This document shows positions 29,203 through 37,110 of a stretch of DNA of 64,000 nucleotides, piece by piece. The notes under the pieces are model-generated. The model was given only the letters and a program-made list of their open reading frames with translations, searched no databases and was not told the origin of the DNA. Position numbers and translations under genes: made by a program. Each line of letters opens with the position of its first letter. Position 1 is the first letter of the stretch. Source of the stretch: Legionella steigerwaltii (GTDB lineage: Bacteria > Pseudomonadota > Gammaproteobacteria > Legionellales > Legionellaceae); contig NZ_LNYZ01000008.1 of NCBI RefSeq assembly GCF_001468065.1, forward strand, positions 1-64,000. Reading direction: 5' to 3'.

Positions 29203-29496
29203 GTGAATGCACTAAGCAAAGCAATAATGGCGGAAACCTTAAGTGATGAATTAAAATTGTCCAAACCCGCATCAAAAGAAATGGTCGAGAATTTTTTTGA
29301 AGAGTTGCGGCATGCGCTTGAGCATGGACATCATGTAAAATTATCGGGTTTTGGTAATTTTACCTTAAGGGATAAGCCACAAAGACCGGGAAGAAATCCT
29401 AAAACAGGAGAAGAAATTCCTGTAGTAGCCAGAAGAGTGGTAACTTTTAAACCTGGTTTGAAGTTAAAAACAAAAATTGAGTCTATAGGAAAGTAA
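29203..29496 (+). CDS. ihfA: Integration host factor alpha subunit
   Basis: IHF-alpha dimerises with IHF-beta to bend DNA at specific sites. The 97-residue protein has the HU/IHF signature [20 protein letters not shown] with the intercalating Pro-containing arm. It starts with GTG two bases after the pheT stop; the pheT-ihfA order is conserved in gammaproteobacteria and the downstream gene is close behind. Confidence 0.95.
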   Translation: MNALSKAIMAETLSDELKLSKPASKEMVENFFEELRHALEHGHHVKLSGFGNFTLRDKPQRPGRNPKTGEEIPVVARRVVTFKPGLKLKTKIESIGK

Positions 29497-29500
29497 TTCA

Positions 29501-29818
29501 TTGGCCTATTACAACAAACATGTTCTTATATGCACCAACCAAAAGGCTGCAGGCAAGCAATGCTGCGCCAATACTGGTGGTGAAGCTTTTTTTGATTATA
29601 TGAAGTCGCGACTCCTGGAGTTAGAGATGCATGGTCCAGGTAAAATTCGTGTAAGTAAATCAGGTTGTCTTGGACGTTGCAGTTCCGGTCCGTGTATCGT
29701 GATTTATCCTGAAGGGGTGTGGTACACCTATTCATCTTTTGCGGATATTGATGAAATTATAGAAAAGCATATAGTTGCTGGTCATGTTGTTGAACAATTA
29801 CTAATTGATCAAGAATGA
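29501..29818 (+). CDS. Thioredoxin-like [2Fe-2S] ferredoxin
   Basis: A 105-residue protein of the thioredoxin-like [2Fe-2S] family. The cluster cysteines fit CTNQKAAGKQCC near the N-terminus and CLGRCSSGPC in the second half (C-x3-C). These proteins resemble the NuoE C-terminal fold; partners are generally unknown. It begins with TTG, supported by AGGAAAG eight bases upstream, four bases after ihfA, so it is in the pheT-ihfA transcript. Confidence 0.88.
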   Translation: MAYYNKHVLICTNQKAAGKQCCANTGGEAFFDYMKSRLLELEMHGPGKIRVSKSGCLGRCSSGPCIVIYPEGVWYTYSSFADIDEIIEKHIVAGHVVEQLLIDQE

Positions 29819-29831
29819 TTATTACTAAATT

Positions 29832-29919
29832 GTAGCCTGGGTGCAGCGAAGCGGAACCCGGGATTAATCGAATCAGTCATGTTTTGATCCCGGGTTCCGC
29901 TTCGCTGCACCCGGGCTAC
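29832..29919. repeat. GTAGCCTGGGTG-type palindromic repeat, copy 5
   Basis: Long arms GTAGCCTGGGTGCAGCGAAG and complement (one change, GGGCTAC), extended by CGGAACCCGGGAT and ATCCCGGGTTCCG. The spacer is about 22 bases. It lies 14 bases after the ferredoxin gene. Confidence 0.92.
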
Positions 29920-30010
29920 ATTAAACCAAAAAATCACTGTGATTCTTGTGCGAAATTTGTTATATTTACGCGGATTTAATTAATTGTTTATAAAATTTTA
30001 TCCTTTTTAC

Positions 30011-30039
30011 TTGTAGGATGTTTCTGTTTTGGTTAAAAT
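30011..30039 (+). promoter_or_regulatory. Likely promoter of rplM-rpsI
   Basis: TTGTAG (30011-30016) and TAAAAT (30034-30039) are 17 bases apart, giving a leader of about 45 bases before rplM. A second AT-rich candidate (TATAAAAT, 29990-29997) exists upstream. Confidence 0.45.
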
Positions 30040-30090
30040 CGCCCGTCCATGATAGAAGATTACCAATTTAGGCGGTTCGGAGTTCATTTA

Positions 30091-30525
30091 ATGAAGACAT
30101 TTAGTGCCAAAGGCCATGAAGTCAAACGTGACTGGTTAGTGGTTGATGCCAGCGATAAAGTTTTGGGTCGCTTAGCTAGTGAGATTGCTCGTCGTTTACG
30201 AGGCAAGCATAAAGCTGAGTACACCCCTCATGTTGATACAGGTGATTACATTGTTGTTACAAATGCGGAAAAAGTTAGAGTGACTGGCCGTAAGTTTACT
30301 GACAAGATGTACTATCGCCACACGGGATATCCTGGTGGAATAAAATCAGATAGTTTTGAAAAATTACAGGCTAGAAATCCTGTTAGAATTATCGAACTTG
30401 CTGTTAAAGGCATGTTACCAAAAAATCCCTTAGGTAGAGAGATGTATCGTAAGCTAAAAGTATATGCAGGTAGCGAACATCCACATACTGCACAGCAACC
30501 CAAGCAACTTGATATTGAGGAATAA
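30091..30525 (+). CDS. rplM: Ribosomal protein uL13
   Basis: An early-assembling large-subunit protein. I start at the ATG at 30091 ([20 protein letters not shown], 144 residues), the family's usual start; a longer in-frame reading from 30049 would add 14 residues that look like leader. The signature [18 protein letters not shown] is present. The gene pairs with rpsI five bases downstream, as in most bacteria. Confidence 0.96.
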   Translation: MKTFSAKGHEVKRDWLVVDASDKVLGRLASEIARRLRGKHKAEYTPHVDTGDYIVVTNAEKVRVTGRKFTDKMYYRHTGYPGGIKSDSFEKLQARNPVRIIELAVKGMLPKNPLGREMYRKLKVYAGSEHPHTAQQPKQLDIEE

Positions 30526-30530
30526 GTATT

Positions 30531-30962
30531 ATGGCTGAAATGAAGCAATACTACGGCACTGGTCGTAGAAAAAGTTCAACAGCTCGTGTGTTTTTACGCC
30601 CAGGCAAAGGCGACATCAAAGTAAACGGTCGTACTTTACAGGAATATTTCTGTCGTGAAACCTCTTGCATGGTTGTTATGCAGCCATTAGAAACCGTTGA
30701 GCTTGTTAATAAGTTTGATATTTACATTACTGTATCTGGCGGTGGAGTTTCTGGTCAGGCAGGTGCTGTGCGTTTGGGTATCGCAAGAGCGTTAGTTGCT
30801 TATGATGAAGTAGGATTAGCAGAAGATGCTGAGCCTAGCCCCAATTCTATTCGCAGAAAACTTCGTGCACGTGGTTTGCTAACTCGTGATTCACGTCGTG
30901 TTGAAAGAAAGAAAGTGGGCTTGCACAAAGCACGTCGTGCAACTCAATACTCAAAACGTTAA
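30531..30962 (+). CDS. rpsI: Ribosomal protein uS9
   Basis: A small-subunit protein whose C-terminal tail reaches the P-site tRNA. The N-terminus [20 protein letters not shown], the [19 protein letters not shown] block and the basic [14 protein letters not shown] tail are all typical. At 143 residues it is slightly longer than E. coli S9. A strong terminator follows. Confidence 0.97.
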   Translation: MAEMKQYYGTGRRKSSTARVFLRPGKGDIKVNGRTLQEYFCRETSCMVVMQPLETVELVNKFDIYITVSGGGVSGQAGAVRLGIARALVAYDEVGLAEDAEPSPNSIRRKLRARGLLTRDSRRVERKKVGLHKARRATQYSKR

Positions 30963-30981
30963 TCGTTTTTTGGTTAAAAGG

Positions 30982-31003
30982 CCCCGCAAATGCGGGGTTT
31001 TTT
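30982..31003 (+). terminator. Terminator after rpsI
   Basis: CCCCGC-AAAT-GCGGGG followed by six T, 19 bases after the rpsI stop. Confidence 0.93.
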
Positions 31004-31033
31004 GTTTTGCGCAACACTACCTTAGGTTGAGAC

Positions 31034-31139
31034 TCCCCTCTCCCATACGTGGGAGAGGGGTAGGGGTGAGGGTTCATTAGCTGCAATCAATACCCTCATC
31101 CCCTGATGGGCACCTTCTCCCCATGGGGAGAAGGGAACT
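31034..31139. repeat. GGGAGAGGGGTAGGGG-type intergenic repeat, copy A
   Basis: Two linked palindromic modules: CTCTCCCATACGTGGGAGAG followed by GGTAGGGGTGAGGG, then CCCTCATCCCCTGATGGG and CACCTTCTCCCC/GGGGAGAAGG. The same modules recur near 40197. No ORF is inside. Confidence 0.85.
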
Positions 31140-31160
31140 CGTTTAACCAAATGGCGGTGG

Positions 31161-31174
31161 CGCACCCAGGCTAC
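31161..31174. repeat. Half copy of the GTAGCCTGGGTG-type repeat
   Basis: CGCACCCAGGCTAC is the 3' arm alone, 21 bases before petA. It looks like the remnant left when another repeat family (31034-31139) entered or replaced the rest. Confidence 0.6.
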
Positions 31175-31195
31175 AAATATACATAAGTAGACGAT

Positions 31196-31813
31196 ATGGT
31201 GAATAAAATTGCTGGTCCTGCTCCTGAACAGGATAAAAGCGATCTTGTAGATGAAGATCGTCGTCGATTTTTGTTAACTACAACCTGTGTCCTAGGAGGC
31301 ATAGGGGCTCTATGTGCTTTAACACCCTTTGTTGCTTCCTGGTTACCTAGTGCCAAAGCTCAAGCAGAAGGTGCTCCAGTACAAGTAGATTTGAGTAAGC
31401 TCGAACCAGGGGAACAGGCAGTTGTTGAATGGCGTGGTAAACCTGTATGGATAATCAGACGTACTCAGGAAATGTTGCAACGTTTAACTACATATTCTTC
31501 AAAGTTGCGCGATCCGAATTCGTTGAGCCAACAGCAACCCTCTTATGCAAAAAATGAGCATCGATCCATCAACCCAGAATATTTAGTACTTATAGGAATT
31601 TGTACTCATCTGGGTTGTTCCCCTAAATACAAACCTAATCTTGGAGATTTAGGGCCTGAGTGGCCGGGTGGCTTTTTCTGTCCTTGCCACGGTTCTACTT
31701 TTGATCTTTCCGGCAGAGTTTTTAAAGATGTTCCTGCGCCAATTAATCTGGAAGTCCCGCCCTATTATTTTATCGATAAGCATACTATTGTTATTGGCGA
31801 GGATAAGGCATAA
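31196..31813 (+). CDS. petA: Ubiquinol-cytochrome c reductase, Rieske iron-sulfur subunit
   Basis: The [2Fe-2S] subunit of the cytochrome bc1 complex. A twin-Arg-like motif DRRRFLLTTT and the following helix (about residues 20-50) anchor it in the inner membrane. The cluster ligands are in CTHLGC and CPCHGS. It is 205 residues long. petB and petC follow, but the petA-petB gap contains a palindromic repeat. Confidence 0.95.
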   Translation: MVNKIAGPAPEQDKSDLVDEDRRRFLLTTTCVLGGIGALCALTPFVASWLPSAKAQAEGAPVQVDLSKLEPGEQAVVEWRGKPVWIIRRTQEMLQRLTTYSSKLRDPNSLSQQQPSYAKNEHRSINPEYLVLIGICTHLGCSPKYKPNLGDLGPEWPGGFFCPCHGSTFDLSGRVFKDVPAPINLEVPPYYFIDKHTIVIGEDKA

Positions 31814-31833
31814 GTTTCATGTCTACATAATTT

Positions 31834-31913
31834 GTAGCCTGGGTGCAGCGAAGCGAAACCCGGGAGTGTAAAAATAGTTTTTCCCGGGTTCTGCTTCGCT
31901 GCACCCAGGCTAC
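31834..31913. repeat. GTAGCCTGGGTG-type palindromic repeat, copy 6, inside petABC
   Basis: Arms GTAGCCTGGGTGCAGCGAAG and exact complement, plus inner ACCCGGGA/TCCCGGGT. It lies between petA and petB, which normally form one operon, so it would be transcribed as a strong hairpin within the message. Confidence 0.92.
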
Positions 31914-31942
31914 AATAAATGCAATGAGTAAGGCTAGATTAA

Positions 31943-33157
31943 ATGAATAGACTCCTTAATTGGATCGATGAGCGCTTTCCACTGATGAGCACTTGGAAAA
32001 ATTATTTCAGTGCTTATTATCTTCCAAAAAACTTAAATTTTTTTTACTTTTTTGGCTCACTAGCACTGGTGGTTTTAGTCAATCAATTTATTACTGGTTT
32101 GTGGCTTACCATGTTTTATACCCCAAGTGCAGAACAGGCTTTTTCTTCCATAGAATATATAATGCGTGATGTTAATTTTGGTTGGTTATTGCGTTACATG
32201 CATTCTACCGGTGCCTCCGCATTTTTTATTGTTATCTATTTACATATGTTTCGTGGCTTATTGTATGGTTCGTACCAAAGACCTCGGGAATTGGTTTGGC
32301 TTTTAGGGATGTTTTTATATATCCTGCTTTTGGCGAGTGCGTTTTTTGGTTATTTATTGCCATGGGGGCAAATGTCATACTGGGGGGCAGAAGTCATCAC
32401 TTCATTGCTAAGCGCAATACCTTATATTGGTAAAAGCCTTGTCATTTGGTTAAGAGGTGATTACACAGTTGGCAATGCCACTTTGCAACGTTTTTTTGCT
32501 TTGCATGTTATAGCGATTCCCTTCTTACTCTTCTTGCTAGTTTTCCTGCATGTTGTTGCCTTACATAAGGTAGGTTCTAATAATCCGGAAGGAATCGAAA
32601 TTAAAAAACAGCTGGATGCAAAAGGTGAACCGTTAGATAAAATTCCCTTTCATCCATATTATATTGTTAAAGATTTAGTGATGATACTTGCCTTTCTCGT
32701 TCTGTTTTTTGCAGTAGTTTTTTTTACTCCTGAAATGGGGGGATATTTTTTGGAGCATAATAATTTTGCGCCGGCTAATCCCTTAATTACTCCAGATCAT
32801 ATTGCTCCAATGTGGTATATGTCGCCATTTTACGCCATGCTGCGAGCCATTCCAGATAAATTATCCGGAGTAATGTGCATGGGACTCGCATTACTAGTTC
32901 TATTCTTTTTGCCATGGCTCGATCGCAGCCCAGTTCGCTCAATGCGGTATAAAGGAAATTACTCACGAGTGATGCTGTTTCTAGGTGTCATTGCATTTGT
33001 ATTTTTGGGTTATTTAGGAACAATCCCAGTAACTCCTGCGCGTTTATTTTTGGCCCGTGTCAGTACGGGATTATATTTTGCTTATTTTATATTAATGCCA
33101 TTTTATACGCGTTTTGAATCACCACGCCCATTGCCTGCACGCATAGGAGGGCGATGA
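31943..33157 (+). CDS. petB: Cytochrome b of the bc1 complex
   Basis: The di-heme membrane subunit carrying the Qo and Qi sites. About eight membrane helices are visible. Heme-ligand histidines are in RYMHSTGASAFF/YLHMFRGLLY and FALHVIAIPFLLFLLVFLHV. The Qo-site motif appears as APMWYMSPFYAMLR, close to the usual PEWY region but with Met-Trp-Tyr. At 404 residues it is the full proteobacterial length. Its stop overlaps petC by four bases. Confidence 0.95.
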   Translation: MNRLLNWIDERFPLMSTWKNYFSAYYLPKNLNFFYFFGSLALVVLVNQFITGLWLTMFYTPSAEQAFSSIEYIMRDVNFGWLLRYMHSTGASAFFIVIYLHMFRGLLYGSYQRPRELVWLLGMFLYILLLASAFFGYLLPWGQMSYWGAEVITSLLSAIPYIGKSLVIWLRGDYTVGNATLQRFFALHVIAIPFLLFLLVFLHVVALHKVGSNNPEGIEIKKQLDAKGEPLDKIPFHPYYIVKDLVMILAFLVLFFAVVFFTPEMGGYFLEHNNFAPANPLITPDHIAPMWYMSPFYAMLRAIPDKLSGVMCMGLALLVLFFLPWLDRSPVRSMRYKGNYSRVMLFLGVIAFVFLGYLGTIPVTPARLFLARVSTGLYFAYFILMPFYTRFESPRPLPARIGGR

Positions 33158-33837
33158 TGTATAAGAAAGCAGGCCTTTTTTACTTGTTGACATGGTTTTC
33201 AGGCTTACTTGTGAATCCAGTTATTTGGGCTGCGCATCCAGTTGAGGCCAATGTACATGATAAGGAGAGTTTGCAAAGAGGGGCGAGGCTTTTTATGAAT
33301 TATTGTTCAGGCTGCCACTCTCTGAAGTATTTACGCTATAATCATATGGCCAAAGGATTGGGCTTAACTCAGTTTGATGGTCGAATAAATGAAGATTTAT
33401 TAAAAAATAATCTGATTTTTACTCAAGCAACAATTAATGATCCAATACGAATTGCTTTGCCTCCAGAAGATGCAAAACAATGGTTTGGAATTGTACCTCC
33501 GGATTTATCTTTAGTTGCTCGAGAAAAAGGTACGAACTGGCTTTATAGTTATCTAAATGGCTTTTATAAGGATGATGCACGTCCTTTTGGGACTAATAAC
33601 CGGCTTGTCCCTGATGTTGCTATGCCAAATATTTTGGAGACTTTAAAACACGAATTGCCGCAGGGACAATTTGACACTAACTTACAAGATTTGGTGACTT
33701 TTCTTGCATACGTTGGTGAGCCAGTTCAATCCCTACGTTACCGTATGGGATTCTTTATTGTTGGCTTTTTATTTGTTTTATTTCTTGTTGTACTGGGTTT
33801 AAAAACAGTTTATTGGCGAAAAATCGGCATAAAGTAA
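33154..33837 (+). CDS. petC: Cytochrome c1
   Basis: The membrane-anchored c-type subunit of complex III. An N-terminal signal (about residues 1-26) is followed by the heme-binding CSGCH in NYCSGCHSLKYLRYNH. A single C-terminal helix (about 200-220) anchors it. The axial Met is likely in DVAMPNIL. At 227 residues it is of ordinary length. It overlaps petB and ends the bc1 operon. Confidence 0.95.
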   Translation: MMYKKAGLFYLLTWFSGLLVNPVIWAAHPVEANVHDKESLQRGARLFMNYCSGCHSLKYLRYNHMAKGLGLTQFDGRINEDLLKNNLIFTQATINDPIRIALPPEDAKQWFGIVPPDLSLVAREKGTNWLYSYLNGFYKDDARPFGTNNRLVPDVAMPNILETLKHELPQGQFDTNLQDLVTFLAYVGEPVQSLRYRMGFFIVGFLFVLFLVVLGLKTVYWRKIGIK

Positions 33838-33925
33838 CCCAAAAAGGCAAAAATGTGGTAAAGTGCGAGTTTTGTGTGTTTACTTTACCTTTATATAGGT
33901 TTTATGAATTAAATAGGAGTTGCTC

Positions 33926-34546
33926 ATGGCAATTGTTGCGAAGCGCACTATAATGTCTTTATTTTCCGATACAGATGATGTCTACAGCCATCAGGTTCGG
34001 ATTGTGTTGGCTGAAAAAGGGGTGAATGTAGAAATTCTTGCTGCGAAACAGGCTGAGCCCAGCGCTGATCTTTTATCAGTTAATCCATATGGAACTGTTC
34101 CTACTTTAATCGATAGAGAACTTGTGCTTTATGAACCACGTATTATTATGGAATATTTAGATGAGCGTTTTCCTCATCCACCTTTATTACCTGTATACCC
34201 TGTTGCTCGTGCAGAAACACGAAAAATGATGCACAGAATAGAACATGATTGGTATTATTTAATGAATCGTATTTTAAAGGATGATAATGCAGACCAGGCT
34301 AGGGCAAATTTATTTGAAAGTTTAACAGCACTTGATCCTGTATTTGCAGATAAACCTTATTTTTTGAGTGATGAATTTTCCCTATTAGATTGTGCATTAG
34401 CACCTTTATTGTGGCGTCTGCCTCGATTGGGAATTGAGATTACTCCAGAGTTTAAAGGAATAATTGCTTACATGCAGCGCTTGTTCAAACGAGAATCGTT
34501 TCAAGCAAGTTTGACTGATGCTGAGCGACAACTAAGAGCGGCATAA
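33926..34546 (+). CDS. sspA: Stringent starvation protein A (GST fold)
   Basis: SspA is an RNA polymerase-associated regulator with a glutathione-transferase fold, used during nutrient and acid stress. The N-terminus has MSLFSDTDDVYSHQVRIVLAEKG and the NPYGTVPTLIDRELVLYEP segment of the thioredoxin-like half. I start at the ATG at 33926 after AGGAG, not at an upstream TTG. sspB begins four bases after the stop. An inverted repeat GGTAAAGT/ACTTTACC lies in the upstream gap (33857-33889). Confidence 0.94.
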   Translation: MAIVAKRTIMSLFSDTDDVYSHQVRIVLAEKGVNVEILAAKQAEPSADLLSVNPYGTVPTLIDRELVLYEPRIIMEYLDERFPHPPLLPVYPVARAETRKMMHRIEHDWYYLMNRILKDDNADQARANLFESLTALDPVFADKPYFLSDEFSLLDCALAPLLWRLPRLGIEITPEFKGIIAYMQRLFKRESFQASLTDAERQLRAA

Positions 34547-34550
34547 AGAT

Positions 34551-34964
34551 ATGGCAATGACATCAAATAAACCCTATTTAATTCGGGCTGCCTACGATTG
34601 GATAGTAGATAACGAATTAACACCTTATGTTCTGGTTAATGCGGCATACTCGGGTGTGCAGGTTCCCAAAGAACATGTAAACCATGATCGTATCGTGTTA
34701 AATATTTCTCCAGCAGCAACTCGCGGTCTTTTATTAGAAAACGATCGAATTATTTTTACTGCACGGTTTTCAGGAAAGACAGAACAAATTTTTGTTCCAC
34801 CTGGAGCGGTATTGGAAATTTATGCTAAAGAAAATGGTAGAGGCATAGCCTTTGCTATAGAAGATGAAGAAGAACCACCTCCAGCTTCTTCTGGGGATTC
34901 TGGTGCTGAATCTGAGGGTTCAACTGCTTCTAAAAGTAAGCCTTCATTAAAATTAGTCAAGTAA
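34551..34964 (+). CDS. sspB: ClpXP adaptor SspB
   Basis: SspB delivers ssrA-tagged proteins to ClpXP. The N-terminal domain (about residues 1-105) shows PYLIRAAYDWIVDNELTPY and NISPAATRGLLLENDRI. An acidic, Ser/Gly-rich linker leads to the C-terminal ClpX-binding tail KPSLKLVK. The 137-residue length is normal, and it follows sspA as usual. Confidence 0.95.
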   Translation: MAMTSNKPYLIRAAYDWIVDNELTPYVLVNAAYSGVQVPKEHVNHDRIVLNISPAATRGLLLENDRIIFTARFSGKTEQIFVPPGAVLEIYAKENGRGIAFAIEDEEEPPPASSGDSGAESEGSTASKSKPSLKLVK

Positions 34965-34970
34965 ATGGAC

Positions 34971-35025
34971 GTAGCCTGGGTGAAGGTGAAGCCGTAACCC
35001 GGGAGTTCTGAAACCCGGGTTTGCA
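34971..35025. repeat. GTAGCCTGGGTG-type repeat, degenerate copy 7
   Basis: The left arm GTAGCCTGGGTGAAGG and inner CCCGGG elements are recognisable, but the right arm has decayed. It starts six bases after the sspB stop. Confidence 0.7.
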
Positions 35026-35063
35026 CTACATCCTAGACTATATATAAGAAACGTGTTCAAACT

Positions 35064-35115
35064 AAGGCCTGTTTCCATTTCGCTGGCCAAGGCAGTAGAA
35101 ATGGTAACAGGCCTT
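35064..35115. repeat. Long hairpin upstream of nnrD
   Basis: AAGGCCTGTT-T-CCATTTC pairs with GAAATGG-T-AACAGGCCTT, 17 pairs with a single T/T mismatch, around an 18-base loop. There is no T-run. It may be another repeat family or a sspAB terminator without a U-tract. Confidence 0.7.
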
Positions 35116-35134
35116 AATAGATTTGGAGCACAAG

Positions 35135-36619
35135 GTGACCATACCAGCAAATTCTCTTTATCGTTGTGAACAAATTAGAGCTTGTGAGCAGCAAGCAACA
35201 TCTTTGTATCAATTAGATGAGAATGAATTAATGTCGCGAGCGGGAGCCGAGGCATTTTCACTGATACAAAAACTTTACCCGCATGCACGCCATATTGCTG
35301 TATTTTGTGGTGCGGGAAATAATGCTGGTGATGGCTATGTTGTTGCACGTTTGGCGCATGAACAGGGATTATTGGTCACGATTTACCAATGTAAAACAGT
35401 AGCTGATCTTCCTTTTGCAGCGCAACATGCAGCGTTAATGGCAATAAATGCTGGGGTTGATTGTCAAGCTGCAGATGAACCCTTAGAGAGCGAAGTCGAG
35501 TTAATTATTGATGCTCTATTAGGGATTGGTTTGAAAGGACCTGTACATGGAGTCATTGCATCGGCGATTCATCAGATCAATGCAAGTGGCCTTCCTATAG
35601 TGGCTTTGGATATTCCATCAGGTCTTAATGCAGATACGGGAAAGGTTGAGAATTTTTGTGTCAAAGCGAATACTACTCTAACGTTCATTGCACAGAAAGT
35701 GGGTATGTATACTGCAGATGGCCCGGACTATTGCGGCGAGATTCATTGTTGTTCCTTACAACTTGATGCGTGTGTATCCAAACTAATTCCTTTGGCACGT
35801 CTTTTAAGCCCAACTACTTTATCTTTACCACTTGCTGAGCGTAAAAAAAATTCGCATAAAGGAAATTATGGTCATGTTTTAATAATTGGTGGCGGTCCGG
35901 GCATGCCTGGAGCGATTAGCTTGGCAGCAAAAGCAGCAATGCGAGCAGGTGCAGGCGCAGTAACTGTTGCAACTTGGCCTGAGCACGCAAAGAACGCTTT
36001 ATCATTAATTCCAGAGGCCATGGTAAGCGGGGTAAAAACTGCGAAAGATCTAATGCCCCTCTTAGCTCGTGCCACAGTCTGCATTATTGGTCCCGGTTTA
36101 GGAGAGACTGAATGGGCGATTAACTTATTTTTGACCGCCATTACGTCACAATTACCTATGGTGATTGATGCATCCGCATTAAGATTGTTATCTGAGCATG
36201 CGCAATTGGATGATAATTGGATTTTAACACCTCATCCTGGTGAAGCGGCTTGCCTGTTAGCTTGTTCTACTGATTTGATTCAAAAAGATAGATACCAGGC
36301 GGCTGTAAATATCCAACAGCAATATGGCGGAGTAGTTGTATTGAAGGGAGCAGGGACAGTAATTCAAACTGCAGAAAAAGATACTTTTGTTTGTCCTCGA
36401 GGTAATCCGGCGATGGCTAGTGCTGGCATGGGTGATGTATTAAGCGGTATTATTGCGGGCCTTTGTGCGCAAGGATTTTCTTTAGCTGATGCGGCACAAT
36501 GCGGTGTTTGGGCGCATGCGGTTGCGGGTGACCAGGTCGCAAAAAACTTGGGCGGAGCTGGATTATTAGCCAGTGATTTATTGGATGTTTTACCTCATAT
36601 ATTGAATTATCCTGAATGA
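35135..36619 (+). CDS. nnrD: Bifunctional NAD(P)H-hydrate epimerase / ADP-dependent dehydratase
   Basis: This enzyme repairs NADHX and NADPHX. The N-terminal epimerase domain (about residues 1-215) has CGAGNNAGDGYVVARL; the C-terminal ADP-dependent dehydratase has HPGEAACLL and NPAMASAGMGDVLSGIIAGL. I start at the GTG at 35135, six bases after TTGGAG, giving 494 residues. It overlaps tsaE by an ATGA, starting a chain of overlapped genes to mutL. Confidence 0.94.
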   Translation: MTIPANSLYRCEQIRACEQQATSLYQLDENELMSRAGAEAFSLIQKLYPHARHIAVFCGAGNNAGDGYVVARLAHEQGLLVTIYQCKTVADLPFAAQHAALMAINAGVDCQAADEPLESEVELIIDALLGIGLKGPVHGVIASAIHQINASGLPIVALDIPSGLNADTGKVENFCVKANTTLTFIAQKVGMYTADGPDYCGEIHCCSLQLDACVSKLIPLARLLSPTTLSLPLAERKKNSHKGNYGHVLIIGGGPGMPGAISLAAKAAMRAGAGAVTVATWPEHAKNALSLIPEAMVSGVKTAKDLMPLLARATVCIIGPGLGETEWAINLFLTAITSQLPMVIDASALRLLSEHAQLDDNWILTPHPGEAACLLACSTDLIQKDRYQAAVNIQQQYGGVVVLKGAGTVIQTAEKDTFVCPRGNPAMASAGMGDVLSGIIAGLCAQGFSLADAAQCGVWAHAVAGDQVAKNLGGAGLLASDLLDVLPHILNYPE

Positions 36620-37110
36620 TGACAAAAAGCGAATCGGATACAGATACAAAAATCATATTAGATTTACCTGATGAAAAGGCAAGTGAACAGTTCGCCGCAC
36701 AATTGGCGTCATGTCTTTGCCCTTCTTTAATCATAACCTTTAGTGGTGATCTGGGGGCTGGTAAAACCACTATTATTCGAGCCATGTTAAAGCATCTTGG
36801 TGTCCAATCTGCGATTAAAAGCCCTACCTTTTCACTGGTAGAAAGCTATATATGCAATCATTTAATCATCCATCATTTTGATCTCTATCGAATACATCAT
36901 GAAGAAGAGCTGGAATATTTGGGATTCAGGGATTATTTTACGCAGGAGAGTATTTGTTGTATTGAATGGGCAGAAAATGCAGGAAAAACATTGCCTAACG
37001 TCGATATTCGTTTTAAGTTAGGTATTAAAGGGGCTGGACGTGAAATGCAAATAATGGCATTGAGCACAGTGGGTAAAAGAATTTTAGCTTGCCTGGCAGG
37101 TGAAACATGA
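36616..37110 (+). CDS. tsaE: tRNA threonylcarbamoyladenosine biosynthesis ATPase TsaE
   Basis: TsaE is the P-loop ATPase partner of TsaB/TsaD in making t6A37 of tRNA. The Walker A motif SGDLGAGKTTI is at about residues 49-59, KSPTFSLVESY follows, and HFDLYRIHHEEELEYLGF is the family signature. The 164-residue length is normal. Both ends overlap neighbours (nnrD and amiB) by four bases. Confidence 0.94.
   Translation: MMTKSESDTDTKIILDLPDEKASEQFAAQLASCLCPSLIITFSGDLGAGKTTIIRAMLKHLGVQSAIKSPTFSLVESYICNHLIIHHFDLYRIHHEEELEYLGFRDYFTQESICCIEWAENAGKTLPNVDIRFKLGIKGAGREMQIMALSTVGKRILACLAGET

Noticed and set aside
36450..36785. Open frames on the opposite strand of nnrD, tsaE, pheT, dotA and similar genes
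   Set aside because: They lie wholly within well-identified genes, lack ribosome sites and show no family features.
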